The notes under the pieces are model-generated. The model saw nothing but the letters and a program-made list of their open reading frames with translations, had not been told where the DNA came from and did not search any database. 64,000 nucleotides of DNA from Posidonia oceanica (Eukaryota; Streptophyta; Magnoliopsida; Alismatales; Posidoniaceae): the NCBI GenBank assembly GCA_037176725.1, contig JAZBRS010000054.1:10372001-10436000 (forward strand). Direction: 5' to 3'. Positions within the stretch are counted from its first letter, which is position 1. Each line of letters starts with the position of its first letter. Both the position numbers and the translations under genes were made by a program. Positions 34,243-45,756 of the stretch are shown piece after piece.

Positions 34243-35936
34243 GCTAGAAAGCTGATTCGAACGTTATACGCTTGATATGGCGCGGATAACGTTCTTCTGT
34301 TGGTCGCTATGCGCTGAAGATGGCGTGTCGAACGTTGGACGGTGAGATTTGCCCGTTTAACGCCTCTGAATGATTTTTCTGGATAATATTGGCAAATTTG
34401 TTATTCCATCTAGGGTTATTATCGCCCCTAGTCCAAAGTAGGAATAAAATAATCAACATGAAGTAAACATACGAAAATTGGATTTTCGATAACGAGCTTT
34501 GGCCTCAGCTTTGTTGTCTAAAGATGGCATGCCAGACGAGAGACTGTCCCTTCTCGAGATCCCAGACTTGGCTCGTAGGTGAATACCAAGTGACCTTCCT
34601 GAATAGGAGAGGTCAAGTACGACGCGGAGTCGTAAAATTTCCTAGATTTTTGCATAATCGGCCTTACTTGCTATCAGTTTCATGAGGTGATGTTGGTTGG
34701 GTAGATTTTACCCTACTCACTATTTTTGGATTTTTTATCTTTTGCTATTTTTTGGATTTTTGGTTTTATCATTTTTTTTATTTTTGGTTTTATCATTTGT
34801 TTTGATTTTTGGTTTTATAATTTTTTTTTGGATTTTTGGTTTTATAATTTTTTTTGGATTTTCTGGGAGAAGTAGAATCTTCTAAGAAGTTGGGAAACAA
34901 GAGACCTCATGGTCGGAAAACCTTGGTAATCGAATCCCTTTTGCATCTTGGAGACATGGATATTTCAAGCTTGCTTTGGCGCCTAACAGTCCCTAGACCT
35001 AGGCTTCTGCCCATTGCCTCTTAGTATATAGTGCAGGATGTGGGTGGAAGGAAGGGCAATATCCTATCCTAAGATTTCAACTAAAGATTTGAAGTCTATA
35101 CCCCTCCCAACTCAAGGTTGATTCCTACTGCGCTTAGTATTTCCCCAGCTTTTATGTTTTGACTATTGGACAGGTTCATTGCTGCCTTCTTTTCCATTCT
35201 CTTTCTTTCTTGCACATGGACAACTTCTTTACTGTCTTCTTTTCTGAGTATTTTGGCAAGTAGTCTCACCCCGTTTAAGTGCTCGGCCATTGGATACACG
35301 TTCCTTGATAGACTAAAATACTCTTCTATTTGGTACACTCCCCTCATTTCTGCGCTTCTTAGTTTTAACCTTAGACACCTACCCATTTGCACTAGGGTAG
35401 CATGTCTGACTTAAGGGATGTGTGTGGACTTGTTGTTCATGAAGTGGGAGGGGGCATCTTATGATTCGCCTCTATCTCAGTGTTGAACCATTTCCCCTTA
35501 TTCTCTCACAAGGTGTTTGTGAGGTAAGGCTAAGGTATGACTCTTAGGAAATAGTAGGTCCTCAAGCACGGGCAATCTAGTGGCTTTGTGTGCATGTTAA
35601 GGGTAGTACTGTTGGAGGTACAGTGCATTCCAGGGATATTCAAGCCTAGTGCCATCTTCTTTGGCCAAACAAATAGGCATTGCCTGGATATCTCTCAACC
35701 ACCAAGTATGGTCCTTCCCAATTTAGTCTCAGTTTTCCATTCTTGTGTGGAAGGAAATTCCTTCTCATTAAGTTTACACTTTATTACGTGAAGGGATGTG
35801 TTTTATTTATGTATTTTTCATGCTTGAACAAGATAAAAGAAAAAACTGAAAAATAAAGATGAGGTCTATTCACAATAACTAGGGGGGATGTCCCTAATGT
35901 AGCCTCAATCAATAGAGGCTTCTCGCTTCCGGCTCC
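34243..35936 (-). other. Family A non-coding internal region (copy 2)
   Basis: Colinear with 2160-3780 of copy 1. It includes inverted-word clusters at 34255-34370 and a T-rich slippage tract at 34725-34862. No domain is recognised in open frames such as 35096-35392. Confidence 0.5.
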
Positions 35937-36790
35937 TTATCCAGTGTCAAACATGAAATCCGTGCCTCGTCTTGAGAGAGGAGGGTAGCCTGATGGATGA
36001 GCATAGTGCTCTGCCCCTTGTGTCACAAGCTGTATTCTTCTGAACATTGGCTTGCGAGCATGGTTAACCCCGCTGATGCGTGGAATTCGCTTCTTTGACT
36101 TGTGCTTGATGGACCTCCATGCGCACCTCTTTACTGCAGGGATAGACTTTCCACAAACTGATATGTCTAAAGGCCTAGGTGGATGAGACAGCAGTTCCTT
36201 TATGTAGGAAAGCGCAGTAAGCTCATTCTCTGTCCGTAGCTCAGCTGTCACAACATCTAGGTTGGATGCTCTTGGTGGCGCTGACATCATCTCTTGGTCG
36301 GGCTCGGGTACTAGCTCTAGCATGGGCACGGGCTCTAGTACGGGTGCTGGCTCTGGCTCAGGTACGGGCATTGGCATTGATTCTTGCTCTAGCTGGAGTG
36401 CTGGTTCTGCCATTGGCTCTGGCTTAGGTATGGGCATTGGCATCGATTCTTGCTCTAGCTCGAGTGCTAGCTCTGGCATTGGCTCTGCCTCAATTACGGG
36501 CATTGGCATTGATTCTTGCTCTAGCTCGAGTGCTGGCTTTGGCATTGGCTCTAGCTCAGGTACGGGCATTGGCATTGATTCTTGCTCTAGCTCGAGTGCT
36601 GGCTCTAGCATTGGGTCTGGCTCAGGTACGAGTATTGGCATTGATTCTTACTCTAGCTTGAGTGCTGGCTCTGGCAATGGCTCTAGCTCAGGTACAGGCA
36701 TTGGCATCGATTCTTGCTCTAACTCGAGTGCTGGCTCTGGCATTGGCTCTGGCTTAGGTACGAGCATTGGCAATAGTTTATCTTTCTTGA
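35937..36790 (-). CDS. Met/Pro/Glu repeat ORF of family A (copy 2)
   Basis: The continuous frame is 36641-35937 (234 residues); the repeat extends upstream to about 36790 behind one in-frame stop near 36650. It has about seven 22-residue units of the form MPMPVPEPEPMPEPALELEQ plus ES. After these comes a unique tail of about 110 residues containing PRASNLDVVTAELRTENELTA, LDISVCGKSIPAVKR, a basic KHKSKKRIPRI segment and a C-terminal SRRGTDFMFDTG. It looks like a disordered acidic region followed by a small basic domain. I do not recognise the family. It lies downstream of gag in another frame, so it would need frameshifting, reinitiation or its own transcript. Confidence 0.5.
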
Positions 36791-37479
36791 AAATGCCTCA
36801 CATAATTCAACTGCCTTGCGAGAGTGGTGTCTTGACCTCCTCCGTATATTTTATTGGCTTGCTTGTGTGTGTTAGAGGTTGATGCCTCCATATTGGTTGA
36901 GCTTGCTGTATTCATAGCACCTGTGCAGTTACTGGCTCTTGGTGCAGTGCTGGTTGTGGCACGTGGTGCAATGCTGGCTGTGGCACGTGGTGTAGTGCTG
37001 GCTGGACTGAGTTTGCCACAGACTTGAGATAGGTTGTGGTTGCCTCCATTGTTGCATTTTATTGCCATAATAGTTGTTGCATCTTCCATGAATTTGATGA
37101 ACTGTGGTTTGATTGATGTCATCTTCAATATCATCTTCAATTGGTTGTGATTCTTCAAATTCATGAATATTTTCTCTAATTGATGCTGCCACCTCATATA
37201 ATGCTGAGATAGATGGACAGTAGGCACTAGCCAGTCTTTTCTTCATTGGCCCTGTTGTGATTGCTATCAGCTTTTAGACCATTTGCCTCTCTGGGATTTC
37301 TAGGCCTGATCTCGCAGTCATGTCTCTCCACCGATTGATATAAGTGAACCAGTTTTCGCTAGGTTCCATCATTTCCTTTGCCAAGTTGAGGAAGGTTGGC
37401 TTCAACTTCACCTTATACTAGTACTTGAGCAGGAAACTTTCTTCAATTCGCTTGAACTGCTTAATTCTTCCTTGCTCAG
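36791..37479 (-). pseudogene. Gag C-terminal half of family A copy 2 (frameshifted)
   Basis: This continues the gag at 43486-44207 across the B3 insertion. A single-base loss soon after the junction (near 37460), relative to copy 1, shifts the frame. Recognisable parts are EEMMEPS-like NLAKEMMEPS, SGLEIPERQMV, then KKRLASAYCPSISALYEVAASIRENIHEFEE, and a Ser/Thr/Ala-rich end with repeated CTTCHNQH-like stretches. No CCHC zinc knuckle was found. Confidence 0.65.
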
Positions 37480-40400
37480 TGTAGTAATCCCGGTGTTCAG
37501 ATCGTCCATGCACACTGCCAGAAGCTCACGTGCACCGATCGGAATCAGGCTCATTATTAGCGGCTATGTCCGAGGAGGAGGGCTCAACACGAAAACACTT
37601 AAAACAGAGGAGAAAAGATAAGAAAAGAAGAAGATAAGACAATTCAGAGTCGCCACCATGTCTATTATATCGGGAGACAAGGAAAATCGGGGGAAATGCG
37701 TGGATTAACACGCAAAACCAAGCAAAGGGTGCAATGCAGAGCAATGCAAAGGAAAATAAATGCAAATGAATGCAAATGATATGACTCATGCCTAGGATAA
37801 GGGCAATATGGTCATTGCGGGTCAAAAGACTGGGCAAGGACTCCTGTTACGTGTGGGGAAGGTGTTAGGCACCCCCGACACGCCCGAGAATCGGTCTTTC
37901 TAGGCTTACGCTCGCACACGCAAGGAAATGCAGGTTTGAATGCCTAAATGCTAATGAATGCCGGAATGAATGCTCAAAGGTGTGCTCTAAGTGATGGGAT
38001 GCAATGCAAGAAAGTAAACGTGCAGTCTAAGTGCTCAGCAACGCCGTCTGTATTCCGATCGGTCGAAACCTGGCTCGTGAGAACTCCAAGCAGTAAGCAT
38101 CACTGTCTTATATGCAAATGCAAGCGAAAAAGCAAAATGGCGGTAAAATCAAGCAATGCAGGCGACATGCAAGAGAAAACAGCATAAAACATACGAAACG
38201 GCATAAGAAACGGAAGCAGCACGCGAAGCGGTGCAAGAAAACAAGATCGGCACGCAAAACGGTGCAAGAAACAAAAGCGGCACGCGAAACGGTGCGAAAA
38301 ACAAAGCGGACATGTAGAACGGTGCCAAAATAAGGCGAGTAGGCAAAACGGTGCGAGAAAACAGAGCGGTACGCAAAACGGTGCCAAAAGCAAAGAGGAC
38401 ACGCAAAACGGTGCCAAAAGCAAAGTGGGCATGCAAAACGGTGCCAAAGACAGAGCAGCACACGAAACGGTGCCAAAAGCAAAGCAGGCACGCAAAACAG
38501 TGCCAAAGGCAAAACGGTGTCAAAAGCAAAGCAAGCATGTAGAACGGTGCCAAAGACAGAGCGGCACGCGAAACGGTGCCAAAAGCGAAGCGGGCACCCA
38601 AAACGGTGCCAAAAGGAAAGCGGGCACGTAAAACGGTGCCAATAGCGAAGCGGGCACGCGAAACGGTGCCAAAACAAAGCGAGATAAATCATCGAGAAGG
38701 CCATGCGAATGCAGGTGCAAAGAAAAAGAGCAGGAGAAGCAAAGGGGAGGCAAACAGCGTAAGCATGAGAACGAATGCTGTTTAAGGACCGCGCAAAGTA
38801 GTTGTGAAGACCTACAAAGGGGAAGAGAAGCAAGTGGAGGGATTACCACTGTTCTGTGACCATTTCCCACCAAAGTATCCCACGATGTGTCTCGCACGCT
38901 GTCAAAAGCTCGCGATGTGATCGGATCGTGGAAAAGGAGGAAAGAAAGTTACAATTAGTGGTGAATACAGGGAAAACGCAACACAAAGATGCCAAGAGTA
39001 CGCGAAAAGGGAGATAGAGTTGATAGACAGGAAGAGAGAGTCGTAATCTACATGCTCGAGAAATCAGAAAGTAAAAACAATGCTTGCAATGCAAATGGGG
39101 TGCAAATGAATGCTGTGCAGGGGTTTAGAAGGACTTACCTTGGGAATCTGAAGCATGATCTGAGAAATACTTGGTCCATGTCGAAGAGTCCTTCGCCGGA
39201 GTCGTCCAGGTAGCTTGGTTAAGAAGATTCAACGGCCAAATCAAAAGATATCCCAGCTTCAAGGTAGAGGGGCCAGAACAGGGGAGAAGAATGGATCTAG
39301 GTGTACAGGAGGTCCTAGGGATGTGCAAAACAGGTCCTCCCATGTAAATGGGAGCTAAGTATGCTTAAGTGTGTGCAAAAAATACTAAATGCAAAGATGC
39401 ATGAGTGCAATGCATGCAAAAATGCAAGAAAAGAACGTAAGAATAATTTTTCAGAAAACTTAGGAACCTATATGCAAGTTTTGAAAAAGTGGGATCTAAA
39501 TGCAAAGATTTTGAAAAATTAGAGGCTTATATGCAAGATTTTTGAAAACTGGAGGGTCTGAGTGCAATTTTGCAAAATACAGGGTTTAAAAAGCAATTTT
39601 ATAAGGTAAAATATGCATTTGGATAAGTTTTGAAATCATGTGGAGGATTAACATGCAATTTTGAAACATGCAGGGGTTGAAATGTAATTTTATAAGTGAA
39701 AAAGTGGTCTTAAATGGTCTGAATGCAAACAGAGGACCTATGTGCAATTTTTAAATATGCAGGGGCTAAAATGCAATTTTATAAGCAAAAATATGCATTT
39801 AAATGAGTTTTATAAACATGCAAAGGACGTATGTGTAATTTTAAAACATACAGGGTCTATAATGCAATTTTTAAGCAAAAATATTAAAAAACAAATGTTG
39901 TGCATGAATATGAAGGACCTATATGCAAAAATCAGAAACTGAAGGGGAAAAATGCAATGCAGTAAGAAAAGAAGAAAAATAAATGCATTGATTAACCGAT
40001 CAGAGGACTAAAATGTAAATAGAGGAAAAGACAGGGTTTAAAAATGCAATTTACTAAGGTAAACTTAGGATATTAAATGAGATTATTAACTAAATGACTG
40101 AAGTGCAAAAAAAAAAACTACAAGGCCTGAACTAAAATAAACTTAAAAAGAAAACACGGCAGAATGACTAACATGCAATTAATTAGTTTTTTAAGTTTTT
40201 CATGCAATTTAATAAGATTTAAATTCAGAATTAAATGAATGTTAAACGAAGGCAGGACTGGAAATCAATAAACTAAAAACAGAAGCCAAAAATGCAATTT
40301 ATGGCAAAATTTGCTAACAAAGGAAAAATAACAACACAGTAAAAAACCAGCGGAGTGGCCATTGTAGCAACTACTACCAGTGGCCAAGAAAAGCGGAGGA

Positions 40401-43400
40401 GGGAGGCTGAGGAGGCGCAGAGGGGTCGGCGACGTTTACCGGGGGCAGGCGGAGCTTGGACGATACTCGGCGGCTCGTGACGATGCCTGGAGAAGGCGAC
40501 GGAGAACTGTAGGACAGGAGGAGGTCGACCGGACGTTCGGCGCGTCGGCGGGGCATTCTGAAGGCACCGGAGAGCTGCTGGAGTCCGTGCGGTTTGCGGG
40601 CGATGCCTGGAGCTGGTTCTACTGGCTTGAGTGGCGAGGCGAGCTCGGAGCTCGCCAAAGAAGACGGGTCAGCGGCAGTGCTGACCCGGCGAAGGAGGAG
40701 AGGAAACCCTGATCTGAGGGGTTAGGAAGCAGAAGAGGGAGGAGATTAGCTACAGGGAGAAGAGAAGAACCTGTTTCGTGGGCTGGAACGTCCCCCCGAC
40801 GTTGGTTGCTTCAGTGGGTGCCGGCGGAGTCCGTCCGGTTGTTGCAGGGGTCGTCGACGGCACGGGGGTGATAGAATCTTCTCAGTGATGTACTCCGGAG
40901 CTCGCTGGACGTCTGGAACGGAGCTTCGACAACCAAAGGAGGATTTGGCTTCAGTGGGTGGACTGAAGGCAGCAGGAGGTGGGTGAAGGTGTTCTCTGCC
41001 CTCTGGATCAGTTGGAGGGTGCCGGCGACTTGCTGGTTGCTAGGTGGAGGTGTGTGGATGCTAAGGTGAGTCTGAGGAGGGCCGGAGAGGAAGATGGCAG
41101 CTGGGTTGACTTTTTGGCAGAGTGGGTCGTAGGTGTTTGTTGTGGTTGGCTTCGGCTGCGGGGGAGATGATGGCTGAGGCTCAGATGGGTTGGAAAGCTG
41201 GGGTTCTGGGGAGTTTGGTGGTGGAGTTTGGAAGGATTTTAGGGACTGTGGAGTAGGGAATTTTGGGAGGTGGAGGTGTTGGATTCTGGGTTGGATTTTG
41301 GGTAACTGGAGGGTGGTTTCAGGGAGATTTTGGTCGTGGAATGGGGGGCTGTGAAGCTGATTTTTCGGGTGGATTTGGGGACAGAAATGGAGGTGATTCT
41401 ACTGGGTGTGGGTGCTCTGGTTTGGATGGAAAAGAAGAGGAAGAAGAGGACTGAATTTTCAGTGGGGAAGAAGGAGAGGAATGGGGGGCTTCTGCTCTAA
41501 ATTCTCTCACTCTCTCTGGACGACGAAAAGGCGTGGAAGGAGGAGAAGATGCGAGGCTTTAACGGGGGCTGAACGAGTGAAGTGCGCTGGGGATTTTAAA
41601 TCCCACCGGCGGGAGCAGCAGCTGCAGCAGCGAAGGACGACCGGAGGTGACGGCAATTAATGCCCCCCGGAAGTCCTGCTGAGATGCGAGAGAGGATGGT
41701 GAGCTGGAGCTGATGGTGATCGGGAGGAAAGAAGGAATTGAATTTTGAAGAGGATGGAGAGAGTTGGTGGCGCGGGAGAAAGAACTGAGGAAGAAGAAGA
41801 AGGAGGGAAGAAGGAGGAGGCTGCATGCGGGTCGGGCCTGGTGCAGAGAGAAAAGAAAAAATAAAAGATAGAAAGAAAAGAAGGAAGGGGGGAGAGAGGG
41901 CCAGCTGGGCCGGACCAGAAAAAAGAAAGGAAAAATAAAAAGGAAAGAGGAAGAAATGAAGAAAGGAAGAAGAAGAAGGAGAAGAAAATTAAAATGGAAA
42001 ATAAAAATAAAAAAAAGAAAAGATTTGAAAGTGTTTTTAAAGTAGTTATTGGAGTTGGGATTTTTTGATTAGGTTTTTAATGATTGTTTTTAATTAGTTA
42101 ATTAGGATTAGAAAGAGTTTTAGTTTTGATTTAAGTTTTAGGATTTTAGTTTCCTTTAAATGATTTTTTGATTTTGTTTAAATGTTTGTTAAGTTTTTAA
42201 ATTGTTTTTTAGTTATGTTTTTCTTGTTAAGTCTTTAGGATTTTTAATTAGGATTTTTAATGGGTTTTAATTAGTTAGGATGAGTTTTGGTTTTTAGATT
42301 TTAGTCCTTTTAGGGTTTTGTTTAAGTCTTCTTTGATTTGTTTTTAATTTTGTTTGTTAAGTTCTTTTAATATTTTTAATTAAGTTTTTTCTTGTGAAGT
42401 TTTTAATTAAGTGTTTTAAATTTTTGATTGTTTCTTTTCTTCTTTTTAATTAAGTTTTTGAATTGCTTCTTTTGGATTTATATTAAGTTTTTTATTAATT
42501 ACTTGTCTTAGTGTTCTTAATTATTTTCTTTCTTTTTAGGATTTGTTTTTTTTATTGTTTTTAGTAGGGTTTTCACTTTTGGTTTGTTTTGATTATGTTT
42601 TAGTTTTTTGCTTGATTTTGTAGTATTTTCTTTTTATTTGTTTTGCATTTTTTAGCTTGCATTCTTGGTTCTTGGTTTTAGTTAGACTTAGTTAGGTTTT
42701 TGTTTTTAATTGTTTATTTAATGTTTTTAATTACTTCTTTTTAGGATTTTGATTTGCTTTTCTTTTGTTTTAGAGTTTTAAAGGTTTTTAACGATTTTTT
42801 AAAGATTTAATGGAAGAAGGAAAAGAAAAGGAAAAGGGAGAAATGAAGGAGTAGAGAAGAAAGAGAGGAGTGGAAAGAAAATAATTTTTAGAAAACCAAA
42901 GAAAATGCTAAAAATAAGATAAAAATACAAATAAGATTCAGAAGGGATAGATGCACAAGGTAGGCCCACAGTCAGGCAAGGAAAAGGGAGAGAAGGGAGT
43001 GAAAAGAAGGAGGATAATCAGGAAAGAGAGAGGAGAGAGAAAAGAATAATTCAAGAGAGAGAAAAGGATAATTTGGTGAAATGAAGGGGTTAGAGGTTTA
43101 GAAAAGAGGTGATATTTGGGGAGTGTGTAGCCTAGAGTCTCTAGTGTTCGACCTAGGGTTTGGGTTTCGTTTTGGAAAAGTTTTGGAAGGGTTTTGAGGT
43201 GTAGAAAAAAGGGTAGTTTTGCCTAAGTTTTCTAGGATTTTTGGGAGTGGTTTTGGTTTGAAATTTTAAGGATTTTTGGGTAGGTTTGCTAAGTTGGGAA
43301 TGGTGAGTTTTCCTATGGTTTTTAGGTAGTTTTTGAGCTTGGGAAAGATGTGTAATTCTAGGTTAGGTTTGGGCTTGTTTTGGAAAGAAGGATGAAAAGG

Positions 43401-43485
43401 AATGTGTAGATTTGGACCTAGATTTGGATCCAAAAGTCACCAGGAGATTCCAGTTGACTCAGTCTATCAAAATGGGGTGTCGACA
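37480..43485 (-). mobile_element. Family B copy 3: giant solo LTR, 6006 bp, perfect target duplication
   Basis: Plus-strand ends are TGTAGTAATCCCGG and GGGGTGTCGACA; flanks are CTCAG at 37475-37479 and CTCAG at 43486-43490. The uninterrupted target in copy 1 (near 6544) has one CTCAG followed by TGACATGAACC, exactly the joined sequence expected, which confirms the insertion boundaries to the base. The internal order is that of the other B copies. It splits gag of family A copy 2. Confidence 0.9.
38195..38680 (+). repeat. 30-bp tandem array of family B (copy 3)
   Basis: About sixteen units, phase exactly 30 bp (38377, 38407, 38437). Variants of the inverted pair include GGCAC/GTGCC, GGCAT/GTGCC (wobble) and GGTAC/GTGCC (wobble). 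Confidence 0.8.
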
Positions 43486-44207
43486 CTCAGTGACATGAAC
43501 CACTCCATGGACTCTCTTTCAAGGAAATAGAAGAACAGTTGGATAAGGAGCCTTAATTCATGGTAGAAGGGCGCGGCCTCCATTTGGAGGCTCATAATGT
43601 GGCTTTGTGGATTTGTGGTTCCATCAAATCTGGACATCTTAGGATATTTGAACCCTAGAGGTAGCCGAAAAGAATGGAACTTGCTCATATCGAAGAAACA
43701 TGGAGCTTGAGCGTGAACTCCCAGTGCACTAAGCATCTTCCTCATTTCTACCAAGTCAGTGCTGCCTATCTGAGCTGCTTGAGCATTTGAATTTGTAGCC
43801 TGAGGGAACCGTTCTGGTTGACTGGAGAATAGTGGATTGACTCTTCCTTTATACTGACCATGTGGCTGCTGCTGTGATTGCTCAAAGAACAAAGGATGGC
43901 CCCTTGTTCGGAATATTCCATTAGGGTCGTTTCTCTGTCCCTGGTGTTCGGTGTCTGGTGGCGTATTTCCGAGTTGTCCCAGGTATAGACCTTCAGGGAT
44001 GTGGTTTGTGACGGGCCTTCGTAGTCCTTCACCAGGGAGGTATTGACCATGATGGAGATCATGTTGATTTGATATGCCCCTTGGGCCAGTTTGGTTGGTG
44101 TTGCTGTAAAGGAAGCGACACACGGCTTGATATTGGATCGAGTCAGGATCCATTTCTTCTCCAGTGGTTGGATGGAATATCTTCATGATAGGTTCCTTCT
44201 CAGGCAC
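43486..44207 (-). pseudogene. Gag N-terminal half of family A copy 2, intact frame up to the B3 insertion
   Basis: About 240 codons in one frame from ATG at 44207: EEMDPDSIQYQ near the start, a Gly/His/Gln-rich region, RKMLSALGVHAQAP, then the gag core with KMSRFDGTTNPQSHI and ESMEWFMSLS, after which B3 interrupts it. The ATG is the first in frame after the leader and the context is MPEKEPIMKIF. Compared with copy 1 this copy has kept its reading frame, in line with a younger insertion. Confidence 0.8.
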
Positions 44208-45756
44208 TTTAGTCTGACCTCTCTCTTTCTGAATGTTCAGCTTAAAAGGTTTGGTTCAGCATCATAGCAACTTTGAAGACAAAATGAAATTTGATTTAGG
44301 GCGTAATACGCGTCACAATGTAGCGTACAACGTTGGACGCAGTTATTCACGCGTACAACATTGGCCGTAGATATGTAAGCGTACAACACCCTCAGCAGTA
44401 TTCTTCTGTTCTTCCCTTTTTCTTTTCTTTTCTTTCTCTCTTTTTTTTTAATGATTTTTTTTCTTTTTTCTTTTATATAAATGAAGGGTTACAAGTGCTT
44501 ACAATGGGAAAAAGAAATTACAAAAGCTTTGCGATTAAATATAGGTTCCTAAAAAAAAGTAAGAACTGGATATAAAACTGTCATTGTTTATGGTTTTTTT
44601 TTACCCTACAATTAATCTACCACAGAAAAGCTAGAAAATAAACAGCCAAGCAATGAATGCGTTAGACGCGGTATCTACAGCGTCCAACGTTAGACGCAAA
44701 GATTCCAGCGTCTAACACCCTGTTACAAAGAACTGCACAGAAATACTTTCAAACAGCGATTTAAAATTTTGATTTATGTTTTCGTTTTGAGATTAGTGTC
44801 TTAAACCTGCGTAGCTCTCGGGGTACCTTAAGGCTTAGGTATGGCTTTTTTCCAGGGATTTCTATGGATCTTCACAAAATAGGTAAATTTTTTTTTTTTG
44901 GTACTACCCCTACCTCAACTCCTGAGGATGTTAAGGGGAGTCTGAATACACTTACGTCCTACCCCGTAGAGATAGAGTCAGCGTACTCAGAATTGATCGG
45001 GTCTCTCGCGGAACAAACACAATAAACATAAACAAACCACCGAAGGGGGAAGAATGCAAATCTAGACTTGGGATTCTAACTTACTTCCACACGGAGCAAG
45101 GGAAAGAAGAGTGTCCCTTGTGAAGCAAGTGATAACACAAACACATCTCTTAAGTCCTTTGCAACAGTGGTGCTCAGGATTTAAGTGGTTATTTTGTGTA
45201 ATCTAAGAAAAGACACAATCAAATTAGATTCCTAAATATGACCATGCAAGTCAAATAGAAAGATTCGATTTTTATTTGGTTTTTTTTTTGTGAAGCACCC
45301 AAAGAAAATGAGGTTCCGGTCCCTACGGCAAAGCCGATTACCTCACACTTCAGTCTTTGGGCCAGTTATGAAAAGAGAACAAAGAAAAATGTTAAAACAG
45401 ATAGGTTTCTGTTCAGTAGTCGTTAGACACGGATACGGGGGCGTCCAATGTTAAACGCGCCAAATCACGCGTATAACGTACTAACAGAGTTTTTTACTGA
45501 AAATTAGTGGCTTTTACTAACCACCTCCACTCCCGAGAATCCCAGAGAAAAGGGGAGGTGGTTTCAGTTATTTGGACGTAAAAAAAAGGGGAAAGGGTTA
45601 CGGCGCCTCGAAACACAATGAGGAATTTTGCCGCTACCTTAAAACTTAAAAAAAAACTAAAAACTAGAAATGAAGATTAATAAGGAAGAAGAAGAAGAAA
45701 GAAAATACTCACCTTGCACGGGAGCACTTCTAGCCGTCCCACCGTGATCGTCAATC
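44208..45756 (-). other. Family A leader (copy 2)
   Basis: Colinear with 13183-14964. Inverted-word clusters are at 44296-44395, 44655-44720 (including a perfect 9-bp pair GTTAGACGC/GCGTCTAAC) and 45418-45482; a pyrimidine tract is at 44400-44480. No coding region is supported. Confidence 0.5.
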
